From positions 62,001 through 126,000 of the forward strand of contig NZ_BNAR01000003.1 in NCBI RefSeq assembly GCF_014653695.1: a stretch of DNA of 64,000 nt. Reading direction: 5' to 3'. The stretch is from Lentzea cavernae. Lineage in GTDB: Bacteria > Actinomycetota > Actinomycetes > Mycobacteriales > Pseudonocardiaceae. Of the stretch, positions 36,637 through 43,495 are shown piece by piece. The number at the start of each line of letters is the position of its first letter. The stretch's first letter is position 1. The notes beneath the pieces are model-generated. The model ran no database searches. It was not told the origin of the DNA and saw only the letters and a list, made by a program, of their open reading frames with translations. The translations under genes and the position numbers were made by a program.

Positions 36637-37002
36637 GTGCCGTGCGGGGGGTGTTCGTGCTGTCGCGAGCACCTGCCGGGGCTCCGCGTCGCCGTCGCTC
36701 GTCACCCAGTGGACCTGCGGACTCGCCCCGACCAGCCGCCTGATGTGCTCGGCGATCGGCGACCCGTCCCCGAAGTCGTGCTCGGCCAGCACCGCCAGGA
36801 CCGCGTCGCCGTACCGCGCGACCGTGAAGTCCGGCCTCAGACCCCCGCGCAGGACCTTCGCCGCGGTGAGCACGTCGTCCGGTCCGGTGACCAGGACCAG
36901 CGTCACGAGCGTGCCCCTCGTGCGAGCGCGGACCAGCGACTGCTCCAGGCGGTCGAGCAGCAGCGCGTGTCCGGGCAACCCCGTCAGCGGGTCGTGCAGC
37001 AC
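36634..37002 (-). CDS. Small, catalytically degenerate GGDEF-like protein
   Basis: A 122-residue protein beginning 'MLHDPLTGLPGHALLLDRLE', the standard N-terminus of a GGDEF domain. The active-site loop is not conserved: where R-x-G-G-D-E-F is expected it reads 'VARYGDAVLAVL'. The protein also lacks any sensor domain and is shorter than a full GGDEF domain (~160). It could be a non-catalytic cyclic-di-GMP-related protein or a decaying remnant of a larger gene. An in-frame TAG directly precedes the GTG start region, so it is not simply a misread longer gene. Confidence 0.5.
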   Translation of the reverse strand: MLHDPLTGLPGHALLLDRLEQSLVRARTRGTLVTLVLVTGPDDVLTAAKVLRGGLRPDFTVARYGDAVLAVLAEHDFGDGSPIAEHIRRLVGASPQVHWVTSDGDAEPRQVLATARTPPARH

Positions 37003-37070
37003 AGTCCGGTTCTAGCCGAGCCCGGCCCCGTTGACCAGCACCGCACTGGTGGGTTGCCCCGGCTGCTCGT

Positions 37071-37919
37071 TCACGCGTTCGGATTCGGCACCGCCTTCTC
37101 CGCCGCGCGACTCGTCTCCTCCCACGCGGCCCACGTCTCCATCCGCCGCCGCGAGATGTCGAAGGCCACGTCGTAGACCATGCTGCCGAGCAGGAGCCGC
37201 AGCGGCGGCTCGTCACTCGCGACCAGCTTCATGACCGCCTCCGCCGCCAGCGCCGGCTCGCTGTCGACCGACCCCTCGGCCCACTGCTTCTCGAGCTCGG
37301 CACGAAGCTCGTCGTAGGCGGCGTTCGGCTCGGTCGCGCGACTGCTCGCGTAGAGGTCGGTCCAGTACCCGCCGGGCTGCACGATGGTCACCTTGACGCC
37401 GAACGACGCGGCCTCCTGCGCCAACGCCTCGCTCATGCCCTCCAGCGCGAACTTGCTCGCGCTGTACAACCCGGTGCTCGGGAACCCGCCGAGCGCACCG
37501 ATGCTGGAAACCTGCAGCAAGTGCCCACTCCGGTTCGCCCGCAGGTGCGGCATCACCGCCTGACTGACCCACAACGCACCGAAGAAGTTGAGCTCCATCT
37601 GCGCCCGAGCCTCGGCCTCGGTGAACTCCTCCACCATCCCCGCGAACAACGCGCCGGCGTTGTTCACCACGACATCGAGCCGCCCGAACCTCTCCACGGC
37701 CCGCTCGACCACGTCGAACACGGCCTCGCGATCGGTGACGTCCACCCGCATCGGCAGCAACCGCTCCGGATGCCGCGCCGCGAGCTCGTCGAGCGGCGAC
37801 ACGTCCCGCGCCACCCCGACGACCCGATCCCCGGCGGCGAGCGCCGCCTCCGTGAACGCACGACCAAGACCCCGGCTGGCACCGGTGACGAACCAAACGC
37901 GTGACGCTGAGGCAGTCAT
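37071..37919 (-). CDS. SDR family oxidoreductase
   Basis: A 282-residue classical short-chain dehydrogenase. The nucleotide-binding turn is 'VTGASRGLGRAFTEAALAAG' (T-G-x3-G-x-G). The NNAG motif is 'VVNNAGALF', and the catalytic triad is Ser in 'VSSIGALGG', and Tyr/Lys in 'YSASKFALEG'. The substrate is unknown. The ATG at 37919 has GGGAGGAAC upstream. The divergent TetR gene and two long palindromes in the intergenic region indicate tight repression with induction by a small molecule that may be the enzyme's substrate. Confidence 0.9.
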   Translation of the reverse strand: MTASASRVWFVTGASRGLGRAFTEAALAAGDRVVGVARDVSPLDELAARHPERLLPMRVDVTDREAVFDVVERAVERFGRLDVVVNNAGALFAGMVEEFTEAEARAQMELNFFGALWVSQAVMPHLRANRSGHLLQVSSIGALGGFPSTGLYSASKFALEGMSEALAQEAASFGVKVTIVQPGGYWTDLYASSRATEPNAAYDELRAELEKQWAEGSVDSEPALAAEAVMKLVASDEPPLRLLLGSMVYDVAFDISRRRMETWAAWEETSRAAEKAVPNPNA

Positions 37920-37935
37920 CTTGTTCCTCCCAGTG

Positions 37936-38017
37936 ACGAGACGAGACGTCTCGTCTCGTTAACGAGCTGAAGCATGCCTCCGGTCCTGGTGGGTTGTCAA
38001 GACGAGACGTCTCGTCT
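37936..38017. promoter_or_regulatory. Two near-identical TetR operators (24-bp and 18-bp palindromes)
   Basis: 37936-37959 is a perfect 24-bp palindrome with half-site acgagacgagac. 38000-38017 is a perfect 18-bp palindrome with half-site agacgagac. They share the core agacgagacgtctcgtct, with centres 61 bp apart, and each sits close to the start of one of the divergent genes. A -10-like TAGAGT at 38029-38034 suggests that tetR transcription starts at or near its GTG (38041), giving a leaderless message. Confidence 0.85.
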
Positions 38018-38040
38018 CGCCATTTTGCTAGAGTGACGCC

Positions 38041-38658
38041 GTGCCCACGCCCGCCACCCCAGACCCCACCCGTCGCAACGACGCCGTCCGTCGCGCCATC
38101 CTCGCCGCCGCCCTCGACCAGGTGGGAGAGGTGGGCTACGCGAAACTCACCATCGAGCGCATCGCCAAGACAGCAGGCGTCGGCAAGCAGACGATCTACC
38201 GCTGGTGGCCCTCCAAAGGCGCACTGTTCTTCGACGCCTTCCTGGACCTCGCAGGCGACGGCGAAGCAGCAGCCCTCCCCGACACAGGCGACCTCGCCGC
38301 AGACCTCACACTCGTCCTCACCGCCACCGTCGCCGAACTGAACGACGAGCGCCTCGACCGAGCCATGCGAGCCCTGCACACCGAGATCGTCCTGGACCAG
38401 ACCCTGGCCGCCGACTACGCGACCCGCCTCGACAACCCGATGCGCGAACTCAAGAAGGCCCGCCTCCGCGCCGCCCAGGACGCCGGCCAGCTGGCCGCGG
38501 ACGTGGACCTGGAGGTGGCGGTGGACCTGATCTGGGGACCGATCCTCAACCGGTGGCTGCACCGCACGGCGCCGCTGACCAGCGAGTACGCGGAGCAGGT
38601 GGTGGACACGGCGCTACGCGGTCTTCAGCCCCGGCCCACGTCTGGGCCGGACAGGTGA
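38041..38658 (+). CDS. TetR family transcriptional regulator
   Basis: A 205-residue repressor with helix-turn-helix at ~residues 14-62 ('LTIERIAKTAGVGKQTIYRW'; TIYRWW is typical of the TetR_C_11 group). The C-terminal ligand-binding domain includes 'RTAPLTSEYAEQVVDTALRG'. It is divergent from the SDR gene and flanked by the two palindromic operators. No Shine-Dalgarno lies before the GTG, in line with a leaderless transcript. Confidence 0.9.
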   Translation: MPTPATPDPTRRNDAVRRAILAAALDQVGEVGYAKLTIERIAKTAGVGKQTIYRWWPSKGALFFDAFLDLAGDGEAAALPDTGDLAADLTLVLTATVAELNDERLDRAMRALHTEIVLDQTLAADYATRLDNPMRELKKARLRAAQDAGQLAADVDLEVAVDLIWGPILNRWLHRTAPLTSEYAEQVVDTALRGLQPRPTSGPDR

Positions 38659-38710
38659 AACCGGCTGATCGGCCGCGAGAACTGCCTGCTGCGGTCATGA
38701 CTTGGCCCGC

Positions 38711-39049
38711 ATGGAGATCTCCGGGCTGAGCACCGACAGGCTGCACGAGTACGCCGTCTACCTGGCCGCCGCCGAAGCCGCACGCAGGACGCCGCACCGC
38801 ATCAAGATCCTCGAGGAGGAACGGCGCTTCCGCCTGGAGATCAACGGCAAGCTCGCCAGGGTGTTCTCCCGGCGCACCGCACAGGAACGCCCGATGCGGC
38901 TCGGCACCAAGCAGGACACCGAAGGTGCCCACGCGCTGGTGTTCGTGGACCTGTCCTCCGACGTGCCCGCCTTCTACGTGACGCCATCCGCTGTCGAACG
39001 TGGCGAGGTTGAACAGCACCACGATCGCTGGGACCGGTTCGACACCTAG
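38711..39049 (+). CDS. Conserved hypothetical protein
   Basis: A 112-residue protein (from ATG 38711; a TTG at 38702 is possible). Central residues are strongly basic with alternating strands: 'RIKILEEERRFRLEINGKL', 'ARVFSRRTAQERPMRLG', 'HALVFVDLSSDVPAFYVTP'. The pattern, including a Lys-Gln-Asp after the Arg-rich strand and 'FVDL...FYVTP', is reminiscent of small PD-(D/E)xK nuclease-like proteins, but I cannot point to a complete active site. It is convergent with dnaB. Function unknown. Confidence 0.55.
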   Translation: MEISGLSTDRLHEYAVYLAAAEAARRTPHRIKILEEERRFRLEINGKLARVFSRRTAQERPMRLGTKQDTEGAHALVFVDLSSDVPAFYVTPSAVERGEVEQHHDRWDRFDT

Positions 39050-39148
39050 TCCGCGGAGCACACCGCCGGACGCTCGTCCCGGGGCTGGCTCCTCCGCACC
39101 GAGCATGGTGCGCATGGCCGAAGACAGCGCCCGAACCAGGCGGGTGGC

Positions 39149-41200
39149 TCAGGTCTGGGCGAGGTCCGTGAAGCGGCTGTAGTGCAGCTGGTGCGCCACG
39201 GTGATGGTGGCGGTCGGGCCGGCGCGGTGCTTGGCGATGATCAGGTCGGCCTCGCCCGCGCGCGGGTCGTCGCGCTCCCAGGCGTCCGGGCGGTTGATCA
39301 GGATGACCATGTCGGCGTCCTGCTCGAGGGAGCCGGACTCGCGGAGGTCGGAGAGCATGGGGCGCTTGTCGGTTCGTTGTTCGGGGCCTCGGTTGAGCTG
39401 GGAGATCGCGATGACCGGGACTTCCAGTTCCTTGGCGATCAGCTTGAGGTTTCGGGAGAACTCCGAGACTTCCTGCTGGCGGGACTCGGTCTTCTTGCCC
39501 GACGACATCAGCTGGAGGTAGTCGACGACCACGAGCTTGAGGTCGTGGCGCTGCTTGAGGCGGCGGGCCTTGGCCCTGATCTCCATCATCGTGAGGTTGG
39601 GGCTGTCGTCGACGAAGAGCGGGGCCTCGCTGATCTCGCTCATGCGGCGGGCCAGGCGGGTCCAGTCGTCGTCGCTCATCGTGCCGCCTCGCATGTCGCC
39701 GAGGCGGATGCGGGCCTCGGCGGAGAGCATGCGCATGACGATCTCGGTGCGGCTCATTTCGAGGCTGAAGATGGCGCTGGTCAGGCCGTGCTTGACGGAG
39801 CACGACCTGGCGAAGTCGAGGCCCAGCGTCGAGTTGTGGGTCGGGATCATCGTCTCGCCCGCGAGGTACAGGTGGTCGTGGTTGTCGACCTCCACGCAGC
39901 GCACCGGGACGGAGGCGACGGGGCGCACCGCGGCGATCTCGACCTGGTCGTGCCTGCCGAGGCCCGCGATGAGCTCGTCGACGTCGCGGCGCAGGCGGGC
40001 GAAGCGGCCGTCGATCTGCAGGGCGGCGAGGAGTTCTTCGCGCTGCTTGCGCGAGCCTCGCAGGTAGGAGGCGGGGATGTGCGGGTCGTCGGCCAGGTCG
40101 AGGTCCTTGGCGACGCGCAGTTCGTCGTCGGTCAGTTCCATGTCGCCGAGGCCCGAGAGGAACAGGCCCAGCTTGCGCGGGGACAGCGGCAGGGCGGCGG
40201 TGGGGAGGTCCCAGGCCGCGGACATGCGCACGAACATGCGGCACACGCCGACGCGGTCGAACAGCTGCGCGGTCGTGCGGATCGCCCAGAAGCCGCCGGT
40301 CTCGCTGCACGACTCCGTCAGCCACTGGTGCTCGGCGTCGGCCACGATCACCGTGCCGTCGGAGAACTCGACCTCGAAGCACGGGCGGCCCGTCATCACC
40401 TCGGTCGCGGCGACCACTCGGGTCGGGCGGCCGTCGGCGCCGATCAGGAACGAGCCCACCGATACCTCACCCATCGTCGTCCAGCCGGACGGGGTGGGCA
40501 GCGGGGTGTCGAGCGCCAGCGCCTTGCCGACACCGGGACGGGCGGCGACGATGATCATCTGGCCGCCGTGCAGGCCGTTGGTCAGCGCGTCGAGGTCGGC
40601 GAAGCCGGTGGGGATGCCCTGCGAGATGCCGCCACGGGACGCGATCGCGTCGATCTCGTCCATCGTCGGCTGGAGCAGGTCCTCGAGGGCGACGTAGTCC
40701 TCGGTCGTGCGGCGGTCGGTGACCTCGTAGATCGCGGCCTGCGCGCGGTCGACCACCTCGTCGACGTCCGCGCCCTCGGCGCCGTTGTACCCCAGCTGCA
40801 CGATGCGCGTGCCGGCCTCGACCAGACGGCGCAGCACCGCCTTCTCGGCCACGATCTCGGCGTAGTAGCCGGCGTTCGCGGCCGTGGGGACCGTCGCGAT
40901 CAACGTGTGCAGGTACGGCGCGCCGCCCACGCGCATCAGCTCGCCGCGGCGCTCGAGCTCGGCCGAGATGGTGATCGGGTCGGCGGGCTCGCCGCGGCCG
41001 TACAGGTCGAGGATGCAGTCGTAGATCGCCTGGTGCGCCGGGCGGTAGAAGTCGTTCGGCGCGAGGGCCTCGATGACGTCCGCGACGGCGTCCTTGGACA
41101 GCAGCATGCCGCCGAGGACGGACTGCTCCGCCGCCAGGTCCTGGGGCGGCTGGCGCTCGAATGCGGGTTCTGCCATGCCCCGGTCGTCCACGAGCGCCAC
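39149..41200 (-). CDS. dnaB: Replicative DNA helicase DnaB, containing an intein
   Basis: A 683-residue precursor of the hexameric helicase that unwinds DNA at the fork. Exteins: the N-terminal DnaB_N domain 'PPQDLAAEQSVLGGMLLSKD' (near residues 18-37), the linker, then the RecA-like domain. Walker A 'ARPGVGKSTLGLDFAR' is interrupted by a 230-residue intein between Lys-226 and the following Ser. Walker B is 'LKLVVVDYLQLMSS', and the terminal motif is 'SGSLEQDADMVILINR'. The spliced product is 453 residues, the normal length. I chose the GTG at 41200 (VALVDDRGMAEP), with AGGGGTG upstream; ATG 41176 is an alternative. The upstream gap carries DnaA-box-like repeats. Confidence 0.95.
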   Translation of the reverse strand: MALVDDRGMAEPAFERQPPQDLAAEQSVLGGMLLSKDAVADVIEALAPNDFYRPAHQAIYDCILDLYGRGEPADPITISAELERRGELMRVGGAPYLHTLIATVPTAANAGYYAEIVAEKAVLRRLVEAGTRIVQLGYNGAEGADVDEVVDRAQAAIYEVTDRRTTEDYVALEDLLQPTMDEIDAIASRGGISQGIPTGFADLDALTNGLHGGQMIIVAARPGVGKALALDTPLPTPSGWTTMGEVSVGSFLIGADGRPTRVVAATEVMTGRPCFEVEFSDGTVIVADAEHQWLTESCSETGGFWAIRTTAQLFDRVGVCRMFVRMSAAWDLPTAALPLSPRKLGLFLSGLGDMELTDDELRVAKDLDLADDPHIPASYLRGSRKQREELLAALQIDGRFARLRRDVDELIAGLGRHDQVEIAAVRPVASVPVRCVEVDNHDHLYLAGETMIPTHNSTLGLDFARSCSVKHGLTSAIFSLEMSRTEIVMRMLSAEARIRLGDMRGGTMSDDDWTRLARRMSEISEAPLFVDDSPNLTMMEIRAKARRLKQRHDLKLVVVDYLQLMSSGKKTESRQQEVSEFSRNLKLIAKELEVPVIAISQLNRGPEQRTDKRPMLSDLRESGSLEQDADMVILINRPDAWERDDPRAGEADLIIAKHRAGPTATITVAHQLHYSRFTDLAQT
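39833..40522 (-). other. Class 3-type intein inserted in the DnaB P-loop
   Basis: Codons for 230 residues (A227-N456 of the GTG-start precursor) lie between Lys and Ser of Walker A. The first residue is Ala ('ALALDTPLPTPSGWTTMGE'), not Cys or Ser. Block B has His-291 and Trp-293 ('ADAEHQWLTE'), block F has Cys-435 ('VRCVEVDNHDHLYLAG'), and block G is 'IPTHN' with Thr-454, His-455 and Asn-456. This is the W-C-T triad that defines class 3 inteins, in which the block F Cys starts splicing. Between B and F, 'DDPHIPASYLRGSRKQREEL' followed by 'LAALQIDG' looks like the remnant of a LAGLIDADG homing endonuclease. The endonuclease is probably dead. Confidence 0.85.
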
Positions 41201-41351
41201 TGCCGAATCACCCCTGCGAAGAGTCGAGAACCGGTGCCTGAGTCCCCTAGTTGTACCGCGCGACACCGACAATTCCGGGCGGCCACGCTGTGCGATGGCG
41301 TCGCCCTGGTCGCGACGCTAGAGGGACCCGTCCGGAGCAAGCAAACCAGCG

Positions 41352-41588
41352 TGTGGATCGTCCTGTGGACAACTGGGGGACAACCTGTGGATGGTTGCCC
41401 ACAGGGATCGCGGCGCTGGGGACAACCTGGGGACAACCAGTGGAGTGACAGAAGTAACTGCAGCTCAGAGGCTGTGCACAAGTTGTGGAAAAAGATGTGT
41501 GCCACGCCGTCGGCGTGTCGCGAAAAACACCATCGTCGGCGTGTCGCCACCGAGACGGACACCCGGTTTATCCACAGGACGTGGACAG
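41352..41588. promoter_or_regulatory. Cluster of DnaA-box-like 9-mers between dnaB and rplI
   Basis: Exact consensus sites are tgtggacaa (41364-41372; complement TTGTCCACA) and ttatccaca (41568-41576). Near matches (7-8 of 9) are tgtggatcg 41352, gggggacaa 41375, tgtggatgg 41386, tggggacaa 41417 and 41428, tgtgcacaa 41473, tgtggaaaa 41484 and cgtggacag 41580. Ten candidates occur within 237 bp. This 509-bp gap has no gene of its own. It holds the dnaB promoter side, so DnaA control of dnaB or DnaA titration is likely. Confidence 0.6.
41508..41547. repeat. 14-bp direct repeat upstream of dnaB
   Basis: cgtcggcgtgtcgc occurs at 41508-41521 and again at 41534-41547, with starts 26 bp apart, inside the DnaA-box cluster. 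Identical iterons at this spacing lie on nearly the same helix face. A role in protein binding is possible. Confidence 0.5.
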
Positions 41589-41614
41589 AACCGCACTGGT
41601 CCGAACGAGCGAAA

Positions 41615-41650
41615 GCGCCACCCGCCCGGAGCATTCCGGGCAGGTGGCGC
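41615..41650 (-). terminator. Terminator of the rpsF-ssb-rpsR-rplI operon
   Basis: gcgccacc-c-gcccgga (41615-41630) pairs with tccgggc-a-ggtggcgc (41635-41650): 15 bp with one mismatch and the loop gcat. On the minus strand it begins 60 bp after the rplI stop and is followed by TTTC. Confidence 0.75.
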
Positions 41651-41709
41651 TTCGGCAAACCGAACCGTGGGCGGACCCCACCGATGAGGGATCCGCCGGA
41701 GGATCGAAC

Positions 41710-42162
41710 TTACTCGCCGGTCGTGACGACCAGCGGCAGGGCGACGGTGACCTCGGGGTGGAGGCGAACCGTGACCGAGTGCTTGCCGGTCGTCTTGATG
41801 TGACCCGGCAGCTCGATGGCGCGCTTGTCCAGGACCGGACCGCCGGCGGACTTGACGGCAGCCGCCACGTCCGACGCGGTGACCGAGCCGAACAGCTTGG
41901 TGCTGCCCGAAGCGGCCTTGGCCTTGAGCGTCACGGAGAGACCCTCGAGCGCGGTCTTGATCTCCTTGGCGTGGTCCAGGTCGCGCACGCGGCGGGTGTC
42001 CTGCGCGCGGGTGATGACCTGGATCTGCTTCTGCGCGCCACGGGTCGCGACGATCGCGAGACCACGCGGGAGCAGGTAGTTGCGGCCGTAGCCGTCCTTG
42101 ACCTCGACGACGTCGCCGGGAGCGCCAAGGCCGGAAACGTCAGCGGTGAGGATGAGCTTCAT
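41710..42162 (-). CDS. rplI: 50S ribosomal protein L9 (bL9)
   Basis: A 150-residue ribosomal protein with the N-terminal RNA-binding domain ('[20 protein letters not shown]', '[16 protein letters not shown]') and the C-terminal domain after the long connecting helix, normal length. L9 stabilises the ribosome near the L1 stalk. It is the last gene of the rpsF-ssb-rpsR-rplI operon, 17 bp after rpsR, and has AAGGAG before the ATG. A terminator hairpin follows. Confidence 0.97.
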   Translation of the reverse strand: MKLILTADVSGLGAPGDVVEVKDGYGRNYLLPRGLAIVATRGAQKQIQVITRAQDTRRVRDLDHAKEIKTALEGLSVTLKAKAASGSTKLFGSVTASDVAAAVKSAGGPVLDKRAIELPGHIKTTGKHSVTVRLHPEVTVALPLVVTTGE

Positions 42163-42179
42163 CGCAGTGTCTCCTTCTC

Positions 42180-42419
42180 TTAGCGGGCGGTCGAGGTGTA
42201 GGGCAGCAGGGCCATCTCACGGGCGTTCTTCACGGCGACAGCGACATCGCGCTGGTGCTGCGAGCAGTTGCCCGTGACGCGGCGGGCACGGATCTTGCCG
42301 CGGTCGGAGATGAACTTGCGGAGGAGCGTCGTGTCCTTGTAGTCGATCAGGGACGCGCTCTTGTCCTTGCAGAAGGCGCAGACCTTCTTCTTGGGCTTGC
42401 GCACAGGCGGCTTGGCCAT
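42180..42419 (-). CDS. rpsR: 30S ribosomal protein S18 (bS18), zinc-binding form
   Basis: A 79-residue protein. The core '[20 protein letters not shown]' is the standard S18 signature. Cysteines in 'KVCAFCKDK' and '[10 protein letters not shown]' form the zinc-ribbon of the C+ paralogue; many actinobacteria also have a zinc-free copy elsewhere for use in zinc shortage. S18 pairs with S6 on the platform of the small subunit, and the two are encoded in this same operon. Confidence 0.97.
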   Translation of the reverse strand: MAKPPVRKPKKKVCAFCKDKSASLIDYKDTTLLRKFISDRGKIRARRVTGNCSQHQRDVAVAVKNAREMALLPYTSTAR

Positions 42420-42477
42420 GTGTCTCTAACTCCTGAATACGCGATGAATGAAGAACTGGATGACCGGTGCAGTCGGT

Positions 42478-42990
42478 CTAGAAGGGGGGCTCGTCGGCAA
42501 AGCCACCGCTGGAACCGGCCTGCGGGGCCGAGCCCCACGGGTCGTCCGCGGGCGCGCCGCCGCCACCGCCACGAGACTGCTGACCGCCGCCGCCGCCGAA
42601 GCCGCCGCCACCGCCGCCGTCTCCACGGCTGACCTTGTTGACCTTCGCGGTCGCGTAGCGCAGCGAGGGGCCGATCTCGTCGACCTCCAGCTCCACGACA
42701 GTGCGCTTCTCGTTTTCCTTCGTTTCGAAGGTGCGTTGGCGCAGCCGTCCGGTGACTACCACTCGCGAACCGCGGGTGAGCGACTCGGCCACGTTCTCGG
42801 CGACCTGACGCCACACGTTGCACCGCAGGAACAGCGCTTCGCCGTCCTTCCACTCGCCCGACTGCTTGTCGAACGTGCGGGGGGTCGAGGCGACCGTGAA
42901 GCTGGCCACCGCCGCCCCGGACTGGGTGAAGCGGAGTTCGGGGTCGGCAGTCAGGTTCCCGACTACCGTGATCGTCGTCTCACCAGCCAT
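42478..42990 (-). CDS. ssb: Single-stranded DNA-binding protein
   Basis: A 170-residue SSB. The OB fold spans residues 1-~110 ('[20 protein letters not shown]', '[20 protein letters not shown]'). The Gly-rich linker ('[17 protein letters not shown]') follows, and the acidic C-terminal tip 'FADEPPF' recruits replication and repair proteins. It lies between rpsF and rpsR as in most bacteria. It coats single-stranded DNA during replication. Confidence 0.97.
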   Translation of the reverse strand: MAGETTITVVGNLTADPELRFTQSGAAVASFTVASTPRTFDKQSGEWKDGEALFLRCNVWRQVAENVAESLTRGSRVVVTGRLRQRTFETKENEKRTVVELEVDEIGPSLRYATAKVNKVSRGDGGGGGGFGGGGGQQSRGGGGGAPADDPWGSAPQAGSSGGFADEPPF

Positions 42991-43019
42991 GTCTTGGGAG
43001 CTCCCCTAATCGAGGTTCG

Positions 43020-43394
43020 TCAGGCCCTGGCGGCGGCCTTGGCGGCCGACTTGGCAGCCTTGGCGTCCGACCGGGCAGCGGCCTTGGCAGCCAACTTGGC
43101 AGCCTTGGCGGGCTCGCGGCGCAGGACCTTCGTCCGGAGCACCGTCTCCTGCAGACCGAGCTGGCGGTCCAGTTCCTTCACCGCGTCGGGCGTCGAGGTC
43201 AGGTCGAGCACCGCGTAGATGCCCTCGCTGCTCTTGTTGATCTCGAAGCTCAACCGGCGCTTGCCCCACACCTCGACCTTCTCAACGTTTCCGCCCGTGG
43301 TGCGGATGACGTTGAGGAACGTGTCGAGAGACGGCGCGATCGTGCGCTCGTCGAGACTGGGGTCGAGGATGACCATCACTTCGTAATGACGCAT
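43020..43394 (-). CDS. rpsF: 30S ribosomal protein S6 (bS6) with an Ala/Lys-rich tail
   Basis: A 124-residue S6. The core '[20 protein letters not shown]' and '[20 protein letters not shown]' are canonical up to about residue 95. The remaining ~27 residues are a low-complexity basic tail ('[20 protein letters not shown]') typical of some actinobacterial S6 proteins. I chose ATG 43394; a GTG three codons upstream (43403) is too close to the AGGAGG at 43407-43412. It is the first gene of the operon. Confidence 0.95.
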   Translation of the reverse strand: MRHYEVMVILDPSLDERTIAPSLDTFLNVIRTTGGNVEKVEVWGKRRLSFEINKSSEGIYAVLDLTSTPDAVKELDRQLGLQETVLRTKVLRREPAKAAKLAAKAAARSDAKAAKSAAKAAARA

Positions 43395-43423
43395 GAGGAC
43401 CACTCACCTCCTGTGGACTCGCG

Positions 43424-43442
43424 GCCACGGGCTTTCCGTGGC
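43424..43442 (-). promoter_or_regulatory. Hairpin in the rpsF leader
   Basis: gccacgg-gcttt-ccgtggc is a 7-bp perfect stem ~30 bp upstream of rpsF, just before the AGGAGG. In many bacteria the S6:S18 dimer binds such a leader hairpin next to a CCG and represses the operon. On the minus strand ccg follows the stem. The match is suggestive only. Confidence 0.3.
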
Positions 43443-43495
43443 AGGAGGGTCGTCGCGTCAGCAACTGACAAAGATTAACAGAGCGCGTCCGGTGA

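Noticed and set aside
41201-41709. Chromosomal origin oriC
   Set aside because: DnaA boxes are present, but dnaA, dnaN and an AT-rich unwinding element are not. Gene order matches the dnaB locus, so I call it a DnaA-box cluster only.
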